Positions 1-8,593 of a DNA stretch of 64,000 nt are shown here, in pieces. Below the pieces are notes generated by a model. The model was not told the origin of the DNA. It made no database searches and saw nothing but the letters and a program-made list of their open reading frames with translations. Source of the stretch: G963665975 sp963665975 (GTDB taxonomy: Bacteria; Bacteroidota; Rhodothermia; Rhodothermales; Bin80); contig OY762508.1 of assembly GCA_963665975.1 (NCBI GenBank), forward strand, positions 310,001 through 374,000, written 5' to 3'. Made by a program: the position numbers and the translations under genes. How positions within the stretch are numbered: position 1 is the first letter of the stretch; every line of letters begins with the position of its first letter.

Positions 1-532
1 GATTGGAGTATATCAGGCGCAGGCCCGTCCCAAGCGACAGGTCTCTGCCAACCTTGAATCCATATGACAGCCCGGCCGCAAGGTCATAGGACCTGAAGTC
101 CCCCAACAGGTTATTCTGAGCATCCCGGTATTCATGCTCGCCCAGAAAGAGGTAGGTGAGATGGGCGCCGAGCGTCCCCCACCCGGGAATGTGATGCTTG
201 GCTACGAGGTACTCGTAAAAGATACCGGCTTTGAACTCGGGCAGCCAGTTCGAATGCGTCAGCCCTATTTCGGTGCCCACCTGATCGGCCAGGCCCGCCG
301 GATTCCAGAATATGGCATTGGCGTTGTCGGCTATAGCAACGCCGGTGTTTCCCATGCCTGCAGCCCTGCTGTCCGGCTCAATCATGAGAAAGACGACAGC
401 GGAGCCCCCAATCTGCGCCCGTGCCTGGGGCACAAAAGCTTGCGCAAGAAGCAGAAGCAAAGCCACCTGCAACCAGCGAAGCCGGCTTTTGGAAGACAAC
501 ATGTGGAGCATGGGTCGGGTCAAATCCGTCAT
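1..532 (-). CDS. porV: PorV/PorQ-family outer-membrane protein (partial)
   Basis: This is the N-terminal 177 codons of a protein that runs off the window edge. It starts at ATG 532, and a hydrophobic signal peptide (a run of Leu then AQA..QARAQ) ends near residue 40. The mature part begins with the PorV/PorQ signature: a SAVVFLMIEPDSRAAGMG-like stretch followed by NAIFWNPAGLA. The family is a FadL-like barrel that, in the type IX secretion system, carries cargo to the PorU sortase at the outer membrane. The gene lies 33 bases downstream of porU on the same strand, the same pairing seen in type IX secretors, which supports PorV over PorQ. The C-terminal part of the barrel is outside the window. 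Confidence 0.85.
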   Translation of the reverse strand, partial: MTDLTRPMLHMLSSKSRLRWLQVALLLLLAQAFVPQARAQIGGSAVVFLMIEPDSRAAGMGNTGVAIADNANAIFWNPAGLADQVGTEIGLTHSNWLPEFKAGIFYEYLVAKHHIPGWGTLGAHLTYLFLGEHEYRDAQNNLLGDFRSYDLAAGLSYGFKVGRDLSLGTGLRLIYSN

Positions 533-565
533 TGTGGAAAATGTGTAGTGTTGGGGTTATTGTGC

Positions 566-3500
566 CTAGCGGACGATAGCGAGACGTTCGATAGCCTCCG
601 AAACCTGCCGGGCGCCCTCGCTGCCGTCGACCTCGACGCGCACCTTATACAGATATATTCCCGGCGAGAGTCGATCAAAGTCGTCGTCCATGCCGTCCCA
701 GGATACTTGCATTGGGCCGCCTGGCAATAGTCCGTCCTGTTCCACGGTGCGCACAGGACGTCCAGATAGCGAGTAGATGCGAACCTGCACGCTGACCGGT
801 GTGCCAGGCTGCTGGTTATGCTCAAATACGAAGCGCGATGGCCCCGTGGTTGGATTCGGATAGTTAAACACGTTGCGTACTTCCAACGTCGCATCGTCCG
901 CGACTACGAAGTCGACAGAAGCGGTCCCAGAGTTATTCAACACATCCCACGCCCGCATACTCAATGTATGAGCACCGGGTGTCAGGTCGTCTTCGAAGGT
1001 ATAGGCAATCCTGCCTCGTTGAAAGGAATTCTCTTCGCTTTCGTAAAACTCGCCGATATCGATGGCGTTCTGATTGTCATCGTCTAGAACGAGCAGCATT
1101 TCGTGCCCTACTCCTGCAGCTACCGTATTAACGCCACTCTCGTCAAAAAGCTTCACGAGCACGCGGGGTCGCTGTGAAGTCAGGCCGCCGTCGGTAAATG
1201 TTTCGTCATTCAGAAAGATATTGATTTGTGGTCCGTCGCTATCGTCCGGGATTTCCAATGCAGTTCCGCCGACGATTATGTTCTCTGTATACCCCCGAGC
1301 ATCCACAGATGGTGAAGAAGCATACATGGAAATCCGTCCGGGCTTGTTGCTATACGAAATATCCTTAGGTACCACGAATGTCGCGGTAAAGCGACCCTGC
1401 GTGGTATTGATTCGACCGCGCCAGATCAAGTCCTCGCGTATCGTATAGTATGGCGTGCGCATGTGCCGCTGAATGTGCGGAGGTATCGAGACGCGACGCT
1501 CCGCGTCGAACACGGTCATGCTGACTACGCCACTAAAGCCCGCGTCAATCGTGCTGTCCGGCAATTGCACCTCTCCGGTAACGGTCACGCGTTCAAGCGC
1601 TCGGAGATTAACGAGATTCCGGTCTATCGCTTCCCCGTTAATTGTCTTAACGACCGCGGAACGCGCGGGTAGTCCTATGCGCATTGACGGATCGCCCAAT
1701 AGGTTGAACTTGCGATTGTTGCCCTCAACACCAACTCGCGTATTCTTCGTCAGGCGCAGCGCGTCTCCCAGCCGGCGTGGCAATCCGTCCGCGTCTCTCT
1801 GAAACATTTCCGCGTTCAGCGCCACGTTCAGGCCGACGTTCAGCGTGGTCGCATCACCAGACGTATAGACGCTACGGACTGTCGTAAGAAGCGCGATTGC
1901 CCCGCCGTCGGGGTTTAGCAACAGCTCCTCGGCCCCACTCTGGGAACTCGCATGATCCCAACGACCAAACGAACACGTCGCCGTGATGAAAATTGGCAAT
2001 ACGTCCAGGTTTTCGAGTTCTCTGGCGTCCTGACTGTTGAACAGATCCTCCTGAGCAAGGCCCTCTTCGTTGCCGTGCCCGCTGAAGTTCGCCACCAACA
2101 CGCCATCGCGGAGGAGCGTCAATATGTCCTGCCGCGCCCCGGGCACACGCCATATGTTCCGGAATTCACGCTGGTACGAAATGGCGTAGACCTTTTTCTG
2201 GTTTACTTCCGGCGCCACCTGACCGACAATCTCCGCCACTACATCCGTATTCTGCGTATGCAGATCCAGGTCATCCTGCGTGCCCGTCGTCCCGGTCGGA
2301 CCATCGTCGGCAATAAAGAGGTACCGGGTGCGCCAGGGACCGAATGTATCGGTGCTTTCGTAACGCCGGATCTTGTTGAGCATGGTCTGCGCCTGTTCCG
2401 GCGTGTGGACGGTGAACCGGCCGATTCCTATGTCCAGCCGCTCGTTCAGATGCTCGTTTTGGCCTATGAACGATTCACGGGTAAATGACCACAGCCCTTC
2501 ATTGGGATCCAATAGCCCGAAATAGTCATCGGAGGTGTAGGACGTCTCCGGGTGCCAGGACTCCTCGGTTTCGAAGGGGGGAACCAGGTTGGGAAATATT
2601 GTCGGTGATTCAGGCTGCAGTCCGAGTTCCCGATAGTTGAAGTGCCCATCACCAAACATCAGAGCATAGCGCAGCAACTGCTCCTCCCCAGGCGCACGTT
2701 CATACAGAAATCGCAGGTAATCCCGGATGCCGCGAAAATCCGTCAATCCTCCAGAGAACTCATTGTATATGTGCGCGACGTCAACCACCTCCACTACCAG
2801 CCCGTCCTGTCGCCGCAATGCGGCGAGCTCCTCTGCCTGCGTCTTCAGGATGTCCGGGGTTACGATGACAAAATCCGGGTAGCTCTGTATGCCATGCAGA
2901 TTCTGTGCGGCAACCAGGCAACCGGGGTCCTGGGGGCAGACTTCCTCCCGGTTGATCGCTTGTACATCCTGGGGCGTAAAGGCGATTAGCTCGCGCGGCG
3001 TATCCGAATCTGCGGTCACCACCTGCACCAAATGGCTGCCACCGGTCTGCCTCACACCGAGCGCGCGATAGTTTCCAGGCTCCGTGATGTCCCATACCAT
3101 TGGCGTGGCTGAGAAGCCCGTGAGCGCCATTTCGAATGTGCCGACCGCACCAATGGGTGTATGAAAACGCAAGTGCCCACCACCGGCATGCAGCGCTTTC
3201 GGGTAAAAGAGGCGCACCCAGTCTACCGCAGCCTTTGGGGCTCCCGGACGGTTTTCCAATTCAAGTACTATGTTAAGTGGTTGACCGGTACTGGCTTCAT
3301 GTTCAAATGTTACGATGCCGGATTTCGCAATCGTATTGGTGGATGCGTTGCTCAACGGTCCGAAATTCACCGTCGCAAGAACATCCGTGGCAGTCTTAAA
3401 GAAGATGGACGCTGCCGGATTTGCTTGTACAGCTGCACGAACGCGGTACTGCACGACACCGTCCCGCAGGCCCGGGAGCGTGACATTGTCCACAATGGAC

Positions 3501-4657
3501 CGCTCCCGTCCTCCGTGCTGGATGAGTGCACTTACCCACGTATGCCCGGTGCCGCTTTCCCGCGACCACATGTAATCATCCATGTCATGGAACCACCGCC
3601 CGGTGATCTGTGACAGGCGAATGGCGCCAGGGTTATCCGGGTACGCATCCTGCACAATGGCGTCACTCTCTGTATCGTCGATCTTGATGAAATAGTAATT
3701 GTCGTTCGAGAACGGATGCACATAGTGCTCCCAATGGCGAACGATTACGCCCTGGTCGTCCAGTAACGGGTCACCCCGGCGATCACGCTGGATGACGGAT
3801 TTCCAGCCAGCAGGTGGTTCGGCATAAAACCATACGGCATCCCCCGCATCAAACGAGCCATCTCCCCCACCCTGTACGAACACCTGATTCTCTATTAGAT
3901 CTATCGGACGCGGCGCGCGATTGAGGGCAGGTAGTGGGGCACCGCCATTGCCGTACACTTTGATGTTTTCCGGGTCCAGTGAGCCGGGCGAGGCGCTGAA
4001 TCCCGGCAGACTGGTAAGGAAAGCACGATCGATCCTGAATATTCCCTCCGTGCTCAGCTTGATCTTGAACACCGTGCCTCCGGAAAGCACGCTTTCCGTG
4101 ACGCGCGCGCGGATGGGCTCCGCTTCCCTGCGGAGAGCGGCTTGCGACGCGTACTGCACAGAAACCACGAGACGCCGATAGCGCCGGAGGATGCCCTCTT
4201 CTCTATTATAGGTAAGCAGCCGTGTCACCAGCGTGGCTTCGGGCCGCTTACGTGCGAGACCGAGGCCAACTATCTCCGCTGGCGTGCTAGCCACTGCTTC
4301 CAATACAACGCCAGCATCTGTGGCAAGAGGAATGCGCACTTCCTCGTAGTCGGCTGCGACAACGTGCAGACGCGGCGTAGCCAGATTCGGCAGGCGGAGT
4401 GCGACTGTGCGCTCAAATAGACCGCCTCGCGCCACGGCGGCGGCGGTCATATCATCCATGGTTATGGCATCAATGGAGTCTAACGCCGCCTGGAGGGAGG
4501 AAGGCCAGGATGCCGTCAGTTCATATACGGCCCCACTACTGGTTTCCTGGTCTACGCGGAGATGCACACCCTGGGCATGCGTCCGCGCACACCAAAACAT
4601 CGTAGCCAATATCGTAGCCGGCACAACCGTCAACAGCGGCTTCAGCAACCTGCGCAT
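566..4657 (-). CDS. porU: Type IX secretion system sortase PorU
   Basis: This is a 1363-residue secreted protein of the gingipain-like C25 cysteine peptidase family. In type IX secretion PorU cleaves the C-terminal signal of cargo and attaches it to the cell surface. A signal peptide ends near residue 29 (..ARTHAQG). The peptidase region spans roughly residues 590-1000, with the expected His in an FSGHG motif (about residue 859) and Cys in TATCSFGR (about residue 894). The last 95 residues or so (NVFNYPNPTTGPS.. to a GIYLYKV strand) form a type A sorting-domain-like module. The protein is somewhat longer than the Porphyromonas PorU. The next gene is porV, co-directional with a 33-base gap. 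The function is confident from family and neighbour; actual sortase activity is inferred. Confidence 0.93.
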   Translation of the reverse strand: MRRLLKPLLTVVPATILATMFWCARTHAQGVHLRVDQETSSGAVYELTASWPSSLQAALDSIDAITMDDMTAAAVARGGLFERTVALRLPNLATPRLHVVAADYEEVRIPLATDAGVVLEAVASTPAEIVGLGLARKRPEATLVTRLLTYNREEGILRRYRRLVVSVQYASQAALRREAEPIRARVTESVLSGGTVFKIKLSTEGIFRIDRAFLTSLPGFSASPGSLDPENIKVYGNGGAPLPALNRAPRPIDLIENQVFVQGGGDGSFDAGDAVWFYAEPPAGWKSVIQRDRRGDPLLDDQGVIVRHWEHYVHPFSNDNYYFIKIDDTESDAIVQDAYPDNPGAIRLSQITGRWFHDMDDYMWSRESGTGHTWVSALIQHGGRERSIVDNVTLPGLRDGVVQYRVRAAVQANPAASIFFKTATDVLATVNFGPLSNASTNTIAKSGIVTFEHEASTGQPLNIVLELENRPGAPKAAVDWVRLFYPKALHAGGGHLRFHTPIGAVGTFEMALTGFSATPMVWDITEPGNYRALGVRQTGGSHLVQVVTADSDTPRELIAFTPQDVQAINREEVCPQDPGCLVAAQNLHGIQSYPDFVIVTPDILKTQAEELAALRRQDGLVVEVVDVAHIYNEFSGGLTDFRGIRDYLRFLYERAPGEEQLLRYALMFGDGHFNYRELGLQPESPTIFPNLVPPFETEESWHPETSYTSDDYFGLLDPNEGLWSFTRESFIGQNEHLNERLDIGIGRFTVHTPEQAQTMLNKIRRYESTDTFGPWRTRYLFIADDGPTGTTGTQDDLDLHTQNTDVVAEIVGQVAPEVNQKKVYAISYQREFRNIWRVPGARQDILTLLRDGVLVANFSGHGNEEGLAQEDLFNSQDARELENLDVLPIFITATCSFGRWDHASSQSGAEELLLNPDGGAIALLTTVRSVYTSGDATTLNVGLNVALNAEMFQRDADGLPRRLGDALRLTKNTRVGVEGNNRKFNLLGDPSMRIGLPARSAVVKTINGEAIDRNLVNLRALERVTVTGEVQLPDSTIDAGFSGVVSMTVFDAERRVSIPPHIQRHMRTPYYTIREDLIWRGRINTTQGRFTATFVVPKDISYSNKPGRISMYASSPSVDARGYTENIIVGGTALEIPDDSDGPQINIFLNDETFTDGGLTSQRPRVLVKLFDESGVNTVAAGVGHEMLLVLDDDNQNAIDIGEFYESEENSFQRGRIAYTFEDDLTPGAHTLSMRAWDVLNNSGTASVDFVVADDATLEVRNVFNYPNPTTGPSRFVFEHNQQPGTPVSVQVRIYSLSGRPVRTVEQDGLLPGGPMQVSWDGMDDDFDRLSPGIYLYKVRVEVDGSEGARQVSEAIERLAIVR

Positions 4658-4894
4658 GAACCTTGAACCCTAAGAGCGTACGGTGACCATGTAGCGCTAC
4701 CCGATACCCAGGAGACGCCACATGTAATTAGCCTGCGATCGGCGCATGTTGTGCGTGAAAGCACCGCTCGCCAAACTGGCAGCTACTTGCAGTCGATCGT
4801 TGTTGGTACCGTTGCTTCGATAGGGTGACACTAGAGTTGGCTGACCTGACTCCTACTGTACCATTCCCGCATGCACATGTTCCCATTCAGGCGT

Positions 4895-5752
4895 TCAGAA
4901 CAGCTCCTCCAACGGTCTGGCATGCACAGCCGCGATGCCACGCTCGCCAAACGCTATATCAGCGATCACTACTTCGGGGTCGTGCTCAAAGAACAGGCGC
5001 CAGTTTTCATGCAGGGCATCCTTCAAAAAGGCCGCCTTTTCTTTCAAGCTAACCAGTGGCTCCACGTCGTACGCCGTAAGCCATGGCCCGCGCAGATGAT
5101 GTGTCGTAGGTAGCAAGTCGCCGACATAAACGAGAATCCCCTCCGGACCGCTGACCTTGACTAGTTGCTGCGCTCTCGTATGACCATGCACTACGAGCAG
5201 GTCAATGCCGGGAAACAGTGTTCCGGGACCATCGATCTCGCTCCATTGTCCGGTAGCCGTAACCGGTTCGATATTAGATGCAAGAAACGACGCCTTTTCT
5301 CGTTCATTCGGATTCCGCGCCCACTCTAGATGCTCTCGTTGGACGTGGTAGACCGCATTGGGGAAGGTTGGCTGGAGCCGGTCGCCAAGACGCACGGTAC
5401 TCCCTCCACCATGGTCAAAGTGCAAGTGCGTAAGAATGATGTCGGTGATGTCCTCCACGCCAAAGCCGTTTGCCCGCAGCGATGCGGCCAGCGTGTGCTC
5501 GGAGTGGTTTATCGCCCACATGTCACGGATCCGGGAGTCGTACTTATGGCCAATGCCATTGTCAACGAGGATGAGGCGCCCATTTCCTTCCAGGAGCAGG
5601 CACCGCATGGCCAAATCTATCCTGTTGTTTGCATCCGCCGCCATGCATCGTTCCCATAGGGTCTTCGGTACGACGCCAAACATGGCTCCGCCATCCAGAC
5701 GGAAGTGTCCGGTTTCGATGGTGTACACGGAATAGGACCCGATTATCGGCAT
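4895..5752 (-). CDS. MBL-fold metallo-hydrolase
   Basis: This 285-residue metallo-beta-lactamase-fold hydrolase has the zinc-binding HxHxDH motif (HLHFDHGGG, about residues 109-114), a later VVHGHTRAQQ His and a VYVGDLLPT Asp. The layout, with the N-terminal GGAMFGVVPK segment, is that of the group containing N-acyl-homoserine lactonases and related cytoplasmic MBL hydrolases. The substrate cannot be assigned from sequence. There is no signal peptide. Its ATG overlaps the stop of the upstream Lon-N-domain gene (TAATG), so the two are probably translationally coupled. Confidence 0.9.
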   Translation of the reverse strand: MPIIGSYSVYTIETGHFRLDGGAMFGVVPKTLWERCMAADANNRIDLAMRCLLLEGNGRLILVDNGIGHKYDSRIRDMWAINHSEHTLAASLRANGFGVEDITDIILTHLHFDHGGGSTVRLGDRLQPTFPNAVYHVQREHLEWARNPNEREKASFLASNIEPVTATGQWSEIDGPGTLFPGIDLLVVHGHTRAQQLVKVSGPEGILVYVGDLLPTTHHLRGPWLTAYDVEPLVSLKEKAAFLKDALHENWRLFFEHDPEVVIADIAFGERGIAAVHARPLEELF

Positions 5753-6390
5753 TATTCTGGGGACGTTGGAAATTCGTTGGAATGCCCGTTCGATTGCACC
5801 CGGCGGCGGATGTCCGCATTACGTTGCAGGCGGACCAGCAGTGTCTTAAAATGCGCGATCAGGTAATCGATCCGTTCTTTCTCCGTGGGGATTTCGAGCA
5901 GGGCCTGCTGCTCTTCCAGCGTGAGCGCCGCATTGCGCCCAATGGTGTAGGATACAAGGTCCGGAGCTTCGTAGATCTGTGGAATAACCGGGCGGCCGGC
6001 TATTTCCAACAGGCGCATGTGCTGTGTAAAAACGCGTTCCAGACTGTTTCTCGGCGCACGCGTTTTCGTCTCCTCCAGATAGTCCACATCCGCCGTGTAA
6101 TATGATTCCTCTTCATGCAGCCTGATCATGCGAAACCGCCTCTCCGTCTCCACGAGCACATGCAAGCGCCCGTCTGTGCCCGTTTCGACTATGCTGGCGA
6201 TCCGCGCCGTGCAGCCCACATGCGCGAATTTGCCGTCATCCTGGTACAGGACGCCAAAAAGTCCATCCTCTGCTTCACAGTGTTTTGTCAACTGTTCATA
6301 GGGCTCCTGGTGGATATGCAGCGGTAGCCGCTCCCGCGGATACAGTACCATATCCAGTGGAAATAGAAGGAGTCTCTGTATCGAGGTCAT
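5752..6390 (-). CDS. LON peptidase substrate-binding domain protein
   Basis: This is a 212-residue stand-alone Lon N-terminal (substrate-binding) domain protein without AAA or protease domains. It begins LLLFPLDMVLYPRERLPLHI and contains the Lon-N CEAEDGLFGV..CTARI strand pattern. I place the start at ATG 6390, because the open frame extends to 6552 but the upstream 54 residues are low-complexity and carry no family similarity. Such proteins are common single-domain relatives of Lon, and their cellular role is unclear. The stop overlaps the start of the MBL hydrolase by one base, so the two form an operon. It is divergent from the barrel-protein gene to its right. Confidence 0.85.
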   Translation of the reverse strand: MTSIQRLLLFPLDMVLYPRERLPLHIHQEPYEQLTKHCEAEDGLFGVLYQDDGKFAHVGCTARIASIVETGTDGRLHVLVETERRFRMIRLHEEESYYTADVDYLEETKTRAPRNSLERVFTQHMRLLEIAGRPVIPQIYEAPDLVSYTIGRNAALTLEEQQALLEIPTEKERIDYLIAHFKTLLVRLQRNADIRRRVQSNGHSNEFPTSPE

Positions 6391-6556
6391 CGTCAAGCTG
6401 CCAGGTCCTGCGCCAATGGGTGATCGAATGAGATTGGCGAGCGAGTGTTTCCCACAATGGCGCGCCAGGCCCCTTGGGGAAACGGGGCCATGCGATACCT
6501 GTATATGCCTGCGACTACCGGGCCAACCGGTGATTGTCAGACGGAAAGACACGCTT

Positions 6557-7918
6557 GTGCCGAGGTCGCCTTACATCATAGCACTGCTTGCCTTGCTGGC
6601 TGGGTTGCCCCCTGCCACCAACGCACAACCCGCCGGTAGGCTGATTCAGTTTGGTTCAGCAAACCGCCTCGAAGAGCACATCCAGCAGCGGTGGTGGGAC
6701 CGGCAGCAAACACTGCACACCTGGGGAGGGCTTTCACTCATCGGAGCGCAGTGGCGAGCATCCGGTAGCGCCACCTTCGAATTCGTGACAAAACCCATCA
6801 CCGGACGCTTGCATGGTAGCATCCGAATCGGCCCTCTCGGAACGTACGGTCCCGACTGGGACGAAGCCTACGACGTACTCCGCACGTTATCGTTTGCTCG
6901 CTACAATCCGCCCCGCACGATGCCGCTCCATCTTCGCGTCGGCACCATCGAACGCATGCGACTTGGAGTCGGGCATATCGTAAGCTACTTCAGCTCCTCC
7001 GTCGCGTGGGATGAGCGCACGGTCGGCACAGAATTTATCTACGCAGGGCGCACATTTGAGGTGGCGGGCTTCGTAGACAACGTGCTTCTGGATGGCGTAC
7101 TCGGTGGACGCGTGGCCGTCCGGCCGCTTGCCCGGTCCCGCAGGCTTCCCTTGCGATCCGCCAAGATTGGATTCAACTATGTCACCGACCGCACAGCACG
7201 GTTACGCGGCAACACGCAACTCACCGCGTACAACGTGGATCTCCAGTTCGACCTCTTTGCCTCGGGCAATATTTTCTTTGCGCCGTATGTCAGCTACGCC
7301 TGGATTAAGGGCTTTGGCGAAGGACTGTCCCTTGGAGCGGACCTGTACGGTAATCAGTTTCTGGATACCTTCACATTCCGCCTGCGCCTGGGAGCCCTGT
7401 ACAATGGCAAGCGTTTCATTCCCGCCTACTTCAACACGTTTTATACGGTGAACAACCTCCACGCACGGGTTGTCCGGTCGGGCACTGACCTGTCGGATAT
7501 TCGGCCGGAAGATCTTGCGGGCGTACCGCTGGACGGCGGTCGCGGAGGCAATGCCCTGCTGACAGAACTACACCTAACTATTCTACCCAATTTTTCGAAC
7601 GAATCGTCGCACCGATACCATCTTGGCGACCAGCCGCTGCACGAATTTCATACGCGGTTTTTCCTTCGCACCTCCGAGCATTTCGTGGTGGCATTCGGTC
7701 TCGACCGGATGGCAGAAGGCGGGTATTTCGCATTCTTCAACCCATTCGATGACATGGCCGCGCTGGTCTTCTCCACAGACTTCCGCATTGCGGGCTCCCT
7801 CCATTTATATCTGCGAGCCAGATATACATACGAACACATCGGAGACGAATCAGCCGGGCCCCGCTATCTGGTGCAACGCCGCTTTGAGCCCTATGTAGGG
7901 CTGCATTTCCCATTCTGA
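6557..7918 (+). CDS. Secreted protein, predicted outer-membrane beta-barrel
   Basis: I do not recognise a named family. The frame is open from ATG 6416, but a convincing signal peptide (VPRSPYIIALLALLAG.. to TNAQP) starts only at a GTG at 6557, preceded by GGAAAG at 8-base spacing, so I choose that start (453 residues). The mature protein consists of alternating aromatic/polar strands (for example FEPYVGLHFPF at the C terminus). The terminal Phe and strand pattern are typical of outer-membrane barrels. It has no type IX sorting domain. It stands alone between the divergent Lon-N gene and a 0.7-kb gap, so context gives no function. Confidence 0.6.
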   Translation: MPRSPYIIALLALLAGLPPATNAQPAGRLIQFGSANRLEEHIQQRWWDRQQTLHTWGGLSLIGAQWRASGSATFEFVTKPITGRLHGSIRIGPLGTYGPDWDEAYDVLRTLSFARYNPPRTMPLHLRVGTIERMRLGVGHIVSYFSSSVAWDERTVGTEFIYAGRTFEVAGFVDNVLLDGVLGGRVAVRPLARSRRLPLRSAKIGFNYVTDRTARLRGNTQLTAYNVDLQFDLFASGNIFFAPYVSYAWIKGFGEGLSLGADLYGNQFLDTFTFRLRLGALYNGKRFIPAYFNTFYTVNNLHARVVRSGTDLSDIRPEDLAGVPLDGGRGGNALLTELHLTILPNFSNESSHRYHLGDQPLHEFHTRFFLRTSEHFVVAFGLDRMAEGGYFAFFNPFDDMAALVFSTDFRIAGSLHLYLRARYTYEHIGDESAGPRYLVQRRFEPYVGLHFPF

Positions 7919-8593
7919 CGCGCGTGGGCATTAGGGCCATTCTTTGCCGAATAATGACACTCGATCTAGTACGGAATTGATCGTTTTCGGCTAAGTCCGG
8001 TTCACCGTCCCCTGCCCGGATTGGCGCCTGCACTGGCGGCATGACACATGTTGGAATGCGCAGGGCTTGTGTCTGTGCCGTGACACTGCGTTATAGCAGC
8101 GCCGCGTCTGGCTGTTGGTAATCGTGTTCCTGGTAACTGCGTACGCTTCATTCTCTCCTGACGCTATCTTTCAGTATCAACCGGTGTTGCCTCACCAGGA
8201 CCTGGCAGCCAGCGTCTTGCACTGCACCACGACACAAGTCAGGAACCAGTCCTGGTCCAGAAACTCCTGCTGACACCTCTATCTGGTTCGAATGTGCTGC
8301 GTTCCGTCCTCGAACGAAAGCAGGAGCATCAGATTTCCTCACCTGTGGAGCGTCTATACCCTGGTAGAATAGATCGGCCATTATTCAGAGCTTCTTGTAA
8401 CAGTAAGGGCAGGTCTTTTTGGATACTTTACACTGGTGCAATCTGGATTATATTGGCACCCGAGCCACAACGAACCATTGACCAGACTGCCGGGAGTCAC
8501 GGCGCGGCAACGTTCTGATCGCACGTATTGGTGAAGCCGGCGCCATCAAGGAGGGTCTGTCCGGGCAGGGGCAAATCATTCAGCTACTCCCAA
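7919..8593. other. Intergenic region without recognisable gene
   Basis: These 675 bases separate the barrel protein from the subtilase. No open frame resembles a protein, and I see no tRNA or strong terminator. A TATATTGG at about 8444-8451 differs by one base from the TAnnTTTG promoter box and could serve the subtilase about 150 bases downstream; this is weak evidence. Confidence 0.5.

Noticed and set aside
6416..6556. N-terminal extension of the barrel protein from ATG 6416
   Set aside because: It would put 47 Cys- and Arg-rich residues before a normal signal peptide; the GTG at 6557 gives a proper signal sequence.
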